Shown here piece by piece: positions 27,492 to 38,140 of a stretch of DNA of 64,000 nucleotides. Location: the NCBI GenBank assembly GCA_035079385.1, contig JAVHKY010000049.1, positions 930,001 to 994,000 on the forward strand, written 5' to 3'. This DNA is from Aspidiotus rigidus. Its lineage: Eukaryota; Arthropoda; Insecta; Hemiptera; Diaspididae. Every line of letters starts with the position of its first letter. Position 1 is the first letter of the stretch. The position numbers and the translations under genes are program-made. The notes below the pieces were generated by a model, which was not told the DNA's origin, ran no database searches, and was given only the letters and a program-made list of their open reading frames with translations.

Positions 27492-27922
27492 CTGGAAATA
27501 ATGGATAAGAACGATGAATTTTTATAGTGTACGATGAGTTCTATCATTAGTCATTACTTAATCTTTTTCTTTTTTTTTTTTTTTTCGTCACCGATTGTGT
27601 CTCATTGTACAACAATCATCTCGGACATACTCTTGTCTGAGTCATTGGCATAGTCATACTTTCTAGAAACATGAAGTATTCTCTGTACGAGGGAATCTGT
27701 TCATGAAAATGTATTTCATCTTCAAAGGCTGACGTAAAGAATTGTCTCAAGTTCAAAATGTATTTTCAGTACGTCTCCTGTTCCTCTCAATATTACAGAA
27801 TCGATAGGCCTCGGGATCTTCGATCGAGAAACCTTTTTAAATTCTTTGATGCGATATACGAACACCTAAAATAAAATAATGTTTCTCCATCATGTATTTC
27901 TAGTGTCCGATCTCTTTCTACT

Positions 27923-28462
27923 ATGAAAGTTGGATCCAACGAGTTTCTGTCACAAAAATGCGACTCCAACAAAATAAACGACTTCGACGTCACATATATG
28001 AATAAACTGAATGAAACATTGAACGCCAACGTCGACTTGGTGAATACATCGACAACGAATGCGAACGCAGAAGAGATACGAAATTTGGCCTCTGTCCAGC
28101 TGACTATCGAAGATAGTAGGAAAACGGTCATTAATTCCTGCGATGTTGTCAACCTTAAAGTTGACGAAATATCTTCGAATTGCGAGAATGCGTCGACCGA
28201 GTTGAAGGAGTTGAACGGTAAAGGGGATGGCGAACTTACGAACCTATGCAGGTCAAACTCAGATAGTGGTTTAGAATCTACCGCATCTAGCTGGGACAAA
28301 TCGGTGACCGAAATTAAGGAACACGCGTACATCAAATTGGAAGAGGAATTGCAGCACGCGAGGGAAATACTCAAGTTACGCGATGAAGAAGTCAGCAGAT
28401 TGCGAAAAATGAGACAAGATGGTGATAATGAGTTATTGGAATTGACTGCTAGCTTATTTGAG
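27923..28462 (+). CDS. RAB3IP: RAB3IP-like exon 1 of the model
   Basis: Encodes residues 1-180, ending ELTASLFE. The donor is GAG|gttagt, phase 0. The first ~110 residues are low-complexity and the last ~45 begin the Sec2 coiled coil. A 193-codon frame on the opposite strand is a shadow. Confidence 0.85.
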
Positions 28463-31451
28463 GTTAGTGCTCTAAGATGTAAAAAAAAGTGTTAGTAATC
28501 ATCCTCATTATTTTTATTTTTTTTCCTATTTTAGGAGGCGCACAATATGGTAAATGACGCCAATGTCAGAAGGTTGGCCGCTGAAAAAGCGCTCAAGGAA
28601 AGTTTGATGAAGGTAGAAGTATTGACCGCTGAAGTTACCGCATTAAAAACTTTGGTCTTGTCACTGACTCCGAATAAACCGAGTTTTCTTTCACAAATCC
28701 AAGTCGATTCTAAAATGAAGGATAGTGCTCCCTCTCCGTCGAGTGAGTTATTATTTTAATTTGCTCTCTGCTTAGCAGCGTATTATAAAAATTCGGATTC
28801 TATTAAAATGAAAATATGCAAATATTTCAAAGTTTTACTATAAGGTCGTTTTGGACAATTCTTTCCATTGCCTCGCACGAAGTTTTTTTATAAATCTAGA
28901 AAAATTTTTCATTGTCTGATTCTTTAGGGGCGAATGAACGTAATAATTTAACGATTCACCTACGTGAATATTAGAGCGCTTCATTTCTTTGTTTGTAAGT
29001 TTTACCTTCAATTTTGCAGACGGAATAATCTTCAAGAAACATCATTCGTCTCTTTCTTGCTCCGATTTGCAATACGGTCGCGAAAATATGTGTGTAGAGA
29101 TGGTCAGCCGACCTGCTGGTACAGAGTCTGAATCGAGATACGAAGTGAGTTTTTTTTTTTTTCAATGTGCTCCGTTGTGTTATATCGATATCTGTTACTA
29201 ATCCTTGTTCGTATCATTTTCAGACTGATCCAAACTTTCATCGCGAATTCCTCAAATGGAAAGAGAGTCCGACTCTCGAACGAAATAATCCATTTATTAT
29301 ACGAATCTATGAAGAAGATATTGATCAATGTTTGGATTTTAATAATTCGGCTCTAGTTTCCGAGCTGAAACAAGCGATCGATTCGGAGAATATATTTATC
29401 GAAGCCGTAGACAAGGCTAAAGCTGTCTTCCCAAAGTATGTTCTCTTTCATTTGATTTTTGTAAAGTATTGTAAGAAATCCCTTTCTCCTCCCTCTGTCA
29501 CTTTTGTGAGCATCTCAGAAGAGATCCAAAATATTATTCGACTCTTTTCTTCATCATTTCCGTTCATATTAATGAAATAGGTACTAGATTATGATCCGAA
29601 TCAAAGTTCTCAAATTTTTTCAGTCAATAAGAAATTATTTTATATTTGGGAAAAATTATTTGAACAGTAAAATTGGACGGTGACAACAAATAAAAGAGCA
29701 GTAAAAATTAGATTTCAGAGCAGTACATTTGGGTAAGGTGACAGTGAATTTGTGAATTGTAAAAATGAGATTTCAAAGCAGTAAATTTGGGAACGGAAAC
29801 AGTAAATTGACAAAAGAATTTGAAAATGAAACAAGGAAAGAAAGAAGAGGGTGACGTTATCTTTTCTGACAACTCATGCTATACCGGTACCTGTTCCCGT
29901 CCTTACCATACTGCTCATTGTCCTTATTTTTACTGTGCTCTAAAATCGTACCTTTTTATATTCAATGAGGCAGAATGCTCTCCGGAAAGCTTCTCTTCTA
30001 GCTTACTTGATCTGTTGGCTTGGGTGAGTTTTCCTGTGAAGAAAGTGAGAAAAATGACAGGCGTTATTTTCGATGATGAAAAAATTTCTATTTTTTGAGT
30101 TAATCCTTGAAAATTTTGCTCTATTTTAGGAAATGTGCCCTGATGGAAGTTCCCAGATTGTGCCATTATAGAATGAAAATCAGCGATTCTGATAAGTGGC
30201 TGTATATTTCTCAAATGTGTCGCAATCGTGTAAGTATTCATATCAATACGGCACTGCAAATGCACTCTCGTGGTTTCTGACTAATGTTGTTTGATGGAGA
30301 AAGCCCAGAGTTCTAGACGCGTGTCAGTGAATGTTTACTTTTTTTGTCTATGGTTTTAAAATATCGATCTTCTGTGAGAAAAGACAAGACAGTAAAAGAA
30401 GAAATAATGAAGTTTAAAACTGAAAAAATAAATTACAAACGTTTTTCTGTACAAAATATGTTGTGGAAGTAGGAACTTGACCAGATTTTAGCGTCACGTT
30501 AAATTCTTTTATTGGTAGGTAATTGAATTACTTTTTGTTCAAATTTATGATCCTAATATTCAAAGTTGTATTAGTTTCAAATTATCATGCGTCAAAAGAT
30601 CGACAGAATAGAGAATGCGTCGATAATCAAGTTCTAAATTTTATGTAAATCCCCAGTTCTCGATGAACGATTGAAAATTGAAAAGATACGAGTTACGTAA
30701 ATTTTTCGGATATTTGGAAAGTATTCCAAAGTTCAAGTTTGAATCTTTTTAACGTTAAAAATCTTAGATCGACACTTGATTCTTTTAAGAATTTTTTTAT
30801 AGAATTGATAAAGAATGTCATGAAGTAAAAAAATTAATGTCGCATTTATCACACGTATGCTTAGGCACCATATTTGCAGTACGTGAGTTAACCTACATCC
30901 ACAATTCTTAACTCGTATCGACGTATATCTGTCCTGTCATCAGTATGAAGATTTATGCGCAGTTTAACAGCGAACTAAGCAATGTTTTATCTTAAAACCG
31001 ACATACTTCTAAGAATCTGTTTTTTTTTTTCTTCATTTTCATTGATAGTACGTAAAATACACCATCATTCGTAATTTCCAGACTCTGAATTTTACTCATA
31101 GCAGTACCGTGTGCTGATCTGAGGTTGAATATCAGACGTTCGTGTCTTCTCGGTTTCTTCGTTTTAAACAGCATTTTAAGAACAAAATAGTAATAAAAGA
31201 GATGGACTAGAACTCGTCGTATTTTTGGGTAATATTTGAAGTTTCTTCTATCCCGATCAAATTGAAGATGTAACTTATTGTCGTTATACCATCTTGTAGT
31301 CTTCCTAGTACTCACCTATTTTTACGTTGAAAGCTTATTTGTGTACTGCACGCAATCAAGTGTACCGTTCTTCTGCCTAAGACGAAATGATGAAATTTAT
31401 TCCAGTAGGATTCATCTCTATTAGTTTGTCCAATACTTTCTTCTTTCTTTT

Positions 31452-31486
<35 letters not shown>

Positions 31487-34400
31487 CATTTTCCATTTCT
31501 CTTTTTTTCAAATGGTGAAACTCTTCTACTAACTATTTGATTGTTTCGTTTCTTGCATCTTCAAGCTTCACCGCTCTAGACTATTGCACGATTCAATACT
31601 TTTGAAGGTCAGAATTTAAATCTTTTTATTTTAGTCTTAGATATACACTCCAGGCGTTACTGAAGCTTGTTTGATTTAAGACAGAAAAAATTACGAAAAT
31701 TTATAAAAGAATGAGAGGAACGGAGAAGATATTTCAAAGAAGTCAAAAAGAAGTGTATTAATTCGTTGAAATTTCGTTACAAGTAGTTGTTGGTGAGAAT
31801 GTAAGCCTTGAGAGTGCTTGGGCTGCATTGTTTGATCTATAATACAGATGAGAAACTTTGTGTGCATGTAAAACAATTTCTTAAAATTTTATCCCTTCTT
31901 GAAAGCTATTTCTTTAGTACTGAATCGATCACTTTCTTGGGAACTCTGAACATTTTGGAGGCTATTTTTGATATTTTTTTTTTTTTTAAATCGAGATAAT
32001 CTCTGAAATTTAAGATACATTCGAAAGCCTTGAACTTGAATGGAGAGGAAGTGGTTCAAGCTTCTTCAGGAGCTTTTACAAACATAAATACAAAAAAAAA
32101 AAAGCAATCAGTTTGAGAAATATATTGGAGAAAAATGCGTTGCAAACGAACCCAGGCTAGTAATCTCGAGATTGAATGAGAATTGTAAGAAAATCAGCCA
32201 TATTCTTGTTTCAAGTTGAGTAAATACTCTGGTTTTAGACTCGCAGAAGAAACAGGTTTCAATTATTGAACATTACACGTTGCAACAAAGTAAATATCGT
32301 ATTTCTAAAGTAGCTTGTATTTCATCTAAAATTTTTAAAGTGGTAACGTGGAGGTTTAATGATAGCTGTTACACATCATTTTGGTAATTATACAAGCATT
32401 TGATCGGATGACGTGAGATATGATCAGTTTGATTACTTTGATTTCGAAAAATTAGTTACAGTGCGATGCAATCGAAAACAAGATTTTCAACCCGTTGGAA
32501 TATCGACTGTACGAATTTGTACACGTATTAAAAAATTGCTCTCAGTCTATATTTCTATATGAAAGAAGGAGGAGATTTATTATTATTTTCTATTCTTGTA
32601 CCTTCAATCGAGGAAAAGAGTTTCTTCTGTAGAAGCTAGAAATGCTCTTTTTCCAGCCCACTCTTGATTTTTGAAAATACACTGATGCAATTCAAATCAA
32701 TGAATTGGAGACTCCTTTTTTTCACCTTTTAAAATTCTGGTAGTAAGTTTGCTTAAGATTCTGCCGATTTTAGGTTTTATGGTCAGTATTTTACAATGTA
32801 GAGGTAGACATTGGTCTCGTTGATACTCAAGGGGCGAAACAAAGGAATATCAAGGGTAAAATCAATCTGATCGAATATTGATAAGGAAAATTGACAGCAG
32901 CGCCTTTTACGAAAAGTGAGCCTTCTTTCCTTGACGCCTTTGACTCCCCGATGATGAACTTTGGTTTCGCCTCTGCTCCATCACTTTTTAATGTTTCTAT
33001 CTACGTACAGATTTCTGTGTTGTGTAGAAATTGCGTCAATATATTGTGTAATCTATTTTATATTATTCGGTTTTCTTTTTTCAGATCATTTCTGTGTGCA
33101 ATTTTCTAAATTACTTGCGATATATCCAAAGAGGACTCGTAAAAAGTTCCGGCAAGTATAAATGGTTTTACTTACCTATCTATTATTACTTGTTTTGAAA
33201 TCAGATAGGTCTGCGAGACGTCACTCTGATACCAATTATAGCATCGGAACGCATTCTGAGTGTTATGTGGAGTAAGTAGAGCAAGAAGATTGTAAGGGTA
33301 CGATTCTACTTATTAGCTTAAGAGAGTTCTCTCGGGTGTTCTCCCCGCCCCATCATCAGTTGTAGCTACCAGATGCGTTGCCATTTTTGTTCTTTGTCTC
33401 TCGTCTGATCACCAATCTGATGGTCGCTTTTGGGGAACATTAGAAGACCACCGGTGACTGTCTTATTGGCCACGCCCACTTTACATGGTATTCGGGAGTG
33501 GAGATATATGCTTGTACCTGACGTTCCACAAAGCAGTCACATGTGCTGGAGCACTGTGACGCCGATGTGCCAGTCATAAGAAATCACATTACTTGCAGTC
33601 AATGTTTGTAGAATCGTCCATGTAAGGAGAAATTTTGTATCCTCATTTGCGGAAGATACCCGTCACATCTGTCGTAAGATAGTTTTTTGGATAGACACTT
33701 AGTTAGGTCCCATGAGTCGCTTTAGCATTCTACTGTCGTCGCATCACCATTGCATTGTAGAATGTGGAGGCTTCACAATGCCTTTGAAGAACAGAAACCA
33801 TTACGTCACTATCTCAGGATCCGACCGTCGCCTACAACTACTACTCTTTCCAACCTGGATGTACCGCAGTTGAGTCGCGCGGCACATTATCGCTCCAATT
33901 CACCCATAAGTTCCACCTATGTTCTGCAAATGTTCTTCACTTGTGAAGGTATTTTGCCGCTCTGTGAATGGATGATCGGCGGTACACTAGGTCATGAATT
34001 ACCGGCACTTTTGTGACACAGGCTCTTGGCACAGTATTCCGCAGCTGTGCTGGTGTTTTGCCTAAGGGGTACTTTGTTTCGGGTCAGTTCGGTAAGTTTG
34101 GTTCCTCTTGATCCGTTTGGTTTGGGCTTCCACTATATTTTTCTGGTATTCCTCTCCTCAGTTAAATATTATTTCTTAAAATTCTCAGTGGTCCAGCTAC
34201 TTGTTCAGATGGAAATATTAGACATAAAACTATCCATTCAGCTTGATGATCTTCTTGTACAATATAATATCTCAGTACGTTTCACTCCTGCTTTGCTTCC
34301 TGGTAGCCCGACGGTCGCGTATTTGCGATAGTGCCTCGTCTTATGCATTCACTCTTGAACCAAATATTCACACATGTGACCCTCAGTTTGGCCTTGATCT

Positions 34401-35793
34401 TCAGGAAAACACCCAAAAGTACTCTTGTAAGTTAACTAGGTAATGAAGTAGAATTGTACATTTGAGATATTTTCTTTAATGGAAAATCATAAGCAAAAGC
34501 CTTCTTGTTTGTGACCCGAGAGTAAGTCTACTATCGTTGAACACAGCTCAAAGATTTCTTAGATGAACATCCCAATCTGTCGACAATGCTTAAATACAAG
34601 AAATAATTGAATTGAATTCTTTGAAACTTCTATAATTTTGAATGGGGACTGTCGAGATCCTCGTGTGTGAATCGATAAGTCGCTTAAAACAGATCAACGA
34701 GTGACGTCACGACAATGTGCGGTGAATTTTTCTGGTACTTATCATTGTGATAGGAAAGAGAGGATGTAAGCTCAGTTTATTCTCTATCGAATTGATATTT
34801 ATTTGTTTTTTTTCCCCTATTATCTTCAAAACATTTTTAAATATTTGACCAAGTAAAGACGCGGTCATTCCTTCGACCAAAACTAGAGGGAAATTTTTTA
34901 TGCTAAATCGGTACTTCATTCACGTTTATCGCCAATAAGTCACGATTTATCCCTCTTTATAAATTTTGTTGTTGCAACTTGACTCGGGATCGTAAATCAC
35001 ATATCTGTGAATAGCAGTCAGTTAAGGTAAATATTGTGGTAGGTTGTGGTCGAGAGACAGAAAACGATGCACCACATTTTATCATCTTCGGAATAAGAAA
35101 TTAGCTAACATTCTAAAATTTCTACCTGATTTTCGGTCGACGAACCAATGAAGTTTCTCTTTTTGTACATATTTCGACGCTTAGTTCTCAAAGGGGGACG
35201 GGGGCTATATCAATTAGCTCGATCTACACTTCTGAAATTGAAAAATTATGTTAAACCATTTCTCAGGTCGAAAATCTACGCACGCGTGACTTTCCTTGTT
35301 ATTTTCTATCATTATTCTATTACACAATCTCACGTTTCAAATTTTTTTGGTAAAAGAGGAATTCGTGGTAAATTTCCGCATAAAATACTCTTTTGAGGAT
35401 GCCTACCCATTGAAAAAAATTCATCACAATGCTAAGGAGGAAGTTCGAATATCTCTCGCTTTTGTTAGGAACTTATTCTAAAGGAGGTGAAACGAAGCTA
35501 ACAATTCTTATCATGTGTTGATAAATGGACTATTTTTACCAACATCGTAATTGTGCCTCTTGTTTCGTAAAACTAATTTTGTAAGTACCTATTTTAGAAT
35601 GTGCTTAAAGTTGACTACCGTACTTTTACCTAGAAATAGATTACAATAATTTTACTCATTCGCAGGCTTATCTAATTTATTTTCTTTATCGGTTTCCATT
35701 CTAGAAGATGACGTCTTCTGGGAAGTTGTCAGATTGAGGAAAGAGATGATGTTGGCGAAATTGGGTCTTCCATCAACTTTACCGTCCAGATGA
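27923..35793 (+). CDS. RAB3IP: RAB3IP/Rabin8/GRAB-like Rab guanine-nucleotide exchange factor (seven-exon gene model)
   Basis: Joining 27923-28462, 28535-28742, 29020-29144, 29224-29435, 30130-30229, 33085-33151 and 35705-35793 gives 1341 nt (446 residues plus stop), close to the ~460-480 residues of vertebrate Rabin8. The family catalyses GDP/GTP exchange on Rab8 (and Rab3A for GRAB) in exocytic and ciliary vesicle traffic. Residues ~135-225 form the Sec2 coiled coil ([41 protein letters not shown]). Residues ~275-440 match the C-terminal region ([50 protein letters not shown]). The first 110 residues are acidic, Asn/Ser-rich and unconserved. The ATG at 27923 is the first in an exon whose acceptor AG lies at 27902-27903. 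The frame is open to that acceptor, so an upstream coding exon is possible. The assignment is by recognition of conserved motifs; expression is not shown. Confidence 0.9.
28535..28742 (+). CDS. RAB3IP: RAB3IP-like exon 2
   Basis: The acceptor is tattttag|GAGGCG and the donor A|gtgagt (phase 1). Encodes [10 protein letters not shown] through KTLVLS, the centre and end of the GEF coiled coil, then a Ser/Pro linker. The preceding intron is only 72 bp. Confidence 0.9.
29020..29144 (+). CDS. RAB3IP: RAB3IP-like exon 3
   Basis: The acceptor is attttgcag|AC and the donor GAA|gtgagt (phase 0). Encodes the linker with [10 protein letters not shown], equivalent to the basic FKKGHTRNKS stretch in vertebrate Rabin8. 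Confidence 0.85.
29224..29435 (+). CDS. RAB3IP: RAB3IP-like exon 4
   Basis: The acceptor is cattttcag|ACT and the donor AA|gtatgt (phase 2). Encodes [20 protein letters not shown] through the [12 protein letters not shown] segment, aligned with the FRLWKDEPTMDR...IYQEDIFPCLTF region of the family. Confidence 0.9.
30130..30229 (+). CDS. RAB3IP: RAB3IP-like exon 5
   Basis: The acceptor is ctattttag|G and the donor CGT|gtaagt (phase 0). Encodes [20 protein letters not shown] and [13 protein letters not shown], matching KCALTG...CKHRIKLGDS...YYISPFCRYR of vertebrate proteins. Confidence 0.9.
30230..33084 (+). other. RAB3IP-like intron 5
   Basis: GTAAGT...CAG intron. It contains a ~28-T tract at about 31460-31487 and smaller homopolymers. 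A 107-codon minus-strand frame (30992-31315) has no recognised homology. No nested gene is supported. Confidence 0.7.
33085..33151 (+). CDS. RAB3IP: RAB3IP-like exon 6 (ends at a probable GC donor)
   Basis: The acceptor is tcttttttcag|ATC. Encodes [20 protein letters not shown] and SS plus one base, matching [20 protein letters not shown]. To keep frame with exon 7 the exon must end in phase 1 at G33151, which puts GCAAGT at the intron start. No GT donor in a compatible phase is present. The flanking introns are 2.85 and 2.55 kb. Confidence 0.8.
33152..35704 (+). other. RAB3IP-like intron 6 (probable GC-AG)
   Basis: It starts GCAAGT and ends cattctag. It holds several 60-100-codon frames (for example 33750-34016 and 34026-34331) with no recognised domain. 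A minus-strand ttggtatcagagt near 33221-33233 resembles a Copia primer-binding site, but no LTR pair was found. Confidence 0.55.
35705..35793 (+). CDS. RAB3IP: RAB3IP-like terminal exon 7
   Basis: The acceptor is cattctag|AA. Encodes (E)[28 protein letters not shown] and a TGA stop at 35791-35793. The vertebrate C-terminus is FWEVMQLRKEMSLAKLGYF. No AATAAA was found close downstream, so the 3' end of the transcript is undefined. Confidence 0.9.
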
Positions 35794-37004
35794 AACTAAT
35801 CACGTTTTGTCTGAGATATTGTATTGGTATTCTGCTCATTACTCGTTTTCGATGGCTTTACAAGAGTATCGCTATTATATTTTGTTTTGGTGGCTGTTAT
35901 TTATTGACTTCGGCATTGATATTGTACGTATAATGTTAATTCAGACAGTATTATTTTGACGTTGGTACTGTGTCTACCTATATCATGGTATTGTTATCAC
36001 TTATTATGTATTATACATGGTATTATTATCATTATTTTTATCCTTTTTGCCAAGTTTTCTAGCGATATGGTGATTATAATGATCGCATAAGTACGACATA
36101 ATCGGCTTAATACTCATGATAACTTGTACGCAAATATATTCGTAATTATTGCCAAAAACTAGAAAGATGTTTCAATTTTTGTCAACCAGACGCCGAGCAA
36201 AATAGCGATAAATGTAGCAGCTGGTGGCAGGTAGAATTGCAGACGTTCCTTCCTACCTTGTTAATACGTTGCGTTTACACGAGCTTAGCCTAAATGTGAT
36301 CTTTCATTTTTTGAAAATGGCTTTTTCATGTAGAAGACAGCCACTAGAATTCTTACGAAAGATGAGCCTAGAGAGGGAGAAGAGAGACAAGCCTAGTGTT
36401 TCTAGTCACCGCCCCAAGAGTGGCCATCAACGTCTATTTAGTTCTGCCCAATATCGACCGCAAATTGACCCAAAATAACGACTCAAATTGTCCGCTCCTT
36501 TTCACCATTGATACATCGTCAATGTTGCAATTGAGTCGACGTTCAGTGTTATAAATTATTGCCGACTGAAAATCAACGTCGACTTTGAATCGATTATTAT
36601 TATACGCCCTTTATTGGTAAAAGAACTGCAATCGATGTTGACATTTCAAGTCTACAATCTGAGAGGGTTTTAGAATCAAGGTTACAATGCCAACCAAAAA
36701 TCAACGTCAAAATTATGTTGATGCGACAATTGCTGCGCTGGTCCATCATAATTGAATGGGAAATATATAAGTGCATGCCTCATAAAATTATATGGACCGC
36801 CAGTTCCCCTCCCGCCACAGAAAAAAACTGACACGACGTTGAAACTATGACGAACGCCATAAATGCACGCCAGGACTGGCACACGACCCGCATTTCAAAA
36901 GAAGATGATTTTGCTGCATTTATTGTGAGGAACTCCAGCCAGGATGGGCTTGACAGTAGAGACTGCCTCCCCATAATAAACCTCAAACTCCTTATGAGTG
37001 AGGT
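35794..37004. other. no gene recognised
   Basis: Presumed 3' flank of the RAB3IP-like gene, then unassigned sequence. Around 36530-36720, repeated aatcaacgtc/gttgac words faintly resemble the decayed repeat at 58.6-62.8 kb. Confidence 0.45.
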
Positions 37005-37625
37005 ATGACTGTTGATGGAGGTGTTTTCCCAGTTGTTCCACCCCGGAGGAGTCAGTCGAGTCAGTTGGTTAATGCATTGGATTTCGAGCATTGTCGTGAG
37101 ATCTTCACTGGTTGGTCAAATACTGAGGTTCGTCGTCAAAATAATATGATTTGGCAGAAGTATGATGCCAAGGGGATGCGCGGTAGTTATATGGATCAGT
37201 GCAATAGCGGCGAGCGTTTCATTATTGACTTGTATTCAAGAGTTCGCCGTTTTAACAATATTCGCACTTCTGATCCTTCCCGTGATTTGCCAATTCCACT
37301 CTTCCTTTTCGCAGGCCCTTTTTGGCAATCAAGGTTCTTGATGGAGTCTAATCTTCAGGCCCATTCGGAGCTTCCTTTCGATCTTCAGGAAACTTTTCAC
37401 GCTGCACATGTCAAGTGGTAGGCGGATGTTAATTTTGACTCTTCTCGGCGTTTGTTATTATGAAGGCAGGTACCATGTAGTCTTGAACTCAGATTTATTC
37501 AAGAAGCGGTTGGGCTTAGCCGTTGTAAATTATTTGAAAACTTATATTTGTTAATTGCATTAATATGTATCAATGTTGTAATGTCTGTATGAAATATTAT
37601 GATGGTAAAAAAAAAAAAAAAAAAC
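37005..37625 (+). pseudogene. polyadenylated retrocopy-like sequence with a 138-codon frame
   Basis: A frame open from about 37005 to 37421 encodes a hydrophilic peptide with ALDFEHCREIFTGWS and FAGPFWQSRFLMESNLQ. A 3' untranslated-like stretch and an A tract at 37607-37624 follow. The absence of introns and the terminal A tract suggest reverse transcription of an mRNA or the 3' part of a non-LTR element. I do not recognise the protein family, and the true 5' end is unclear. Confidence 0.4.
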
Positions 37626-37969
37626 TCCACTTGGAATGCTGCCTTGAGGCTTGTGCTGACTTGTCAATAACCAAAGCATTCCATTATCTTCTTTCCTGTT
37701 TCTTCTTCCTGTAAGTTATCAGGTTTACTTACTTGATATATTATAGTTGAATAAATTAAAATGTGGATCGCATACTGTTCTGCATGTTCTTAAGTGTGCA
37801 CTATATGGAAATGTGTGCACTACTTACATGGTGGTGTTTTTGTCCTCTTCAATGGATTTTGAGTGTTTTGATTCTGTGTGCACAACTTGTATCAAGATGT
37901 GTGCACTACTTACTTTGTGTATTTGTCCGTTTCATGGGATTTCCAATGTTTTGGATCTTGAGTGTACTT

Positions 37970-38140
37970 CGACTCTCGAGCCATATATGATAGGAGGGGG
38001 ACTTGGAAAAATTTCGACTCTTGAGCCATATATGATAGGAAAGGGACTTGGAAAATTTCGACTCTCCAGCCATATATGATAGGAGAGGGACTTGGAAAAA
38101 ATTTCGACTCTCGGGCTATAGATGATAGGAGGGGGACCCC
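37970..38140 (+). repeat. 45-bp minisatellite, left of the Penelope-like element
   Basis: About four units of the type actctcgagccatatatgat + aggagggggacttggaaaaa + tttcg. The array stops abruptly at the start of Penelope-like coding sequence near 38141. Confidence 0.9.

Noticed and set aside
27793..28374. 193-codon minus-strand frame
   Set aside because: Antisense shadow of exon 1 of the RAB3IP-like gene; the plus strand carries the conserved protein.
33221..33240. Copia-type primer-binding site (ttggtatcagagt on the minus strand) inside intron 6
   Set aside because: No flanking LTR pair, polypurine tract or pol sequence could be found; a chance 12-13-base match is likely.
36530..36720. 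Possible outlying copy of the 58.6-62.8 kb repeat
   Set aside because: Only short aatcaacgtc/gttgac words match; an alignment would be needed to claim homology.
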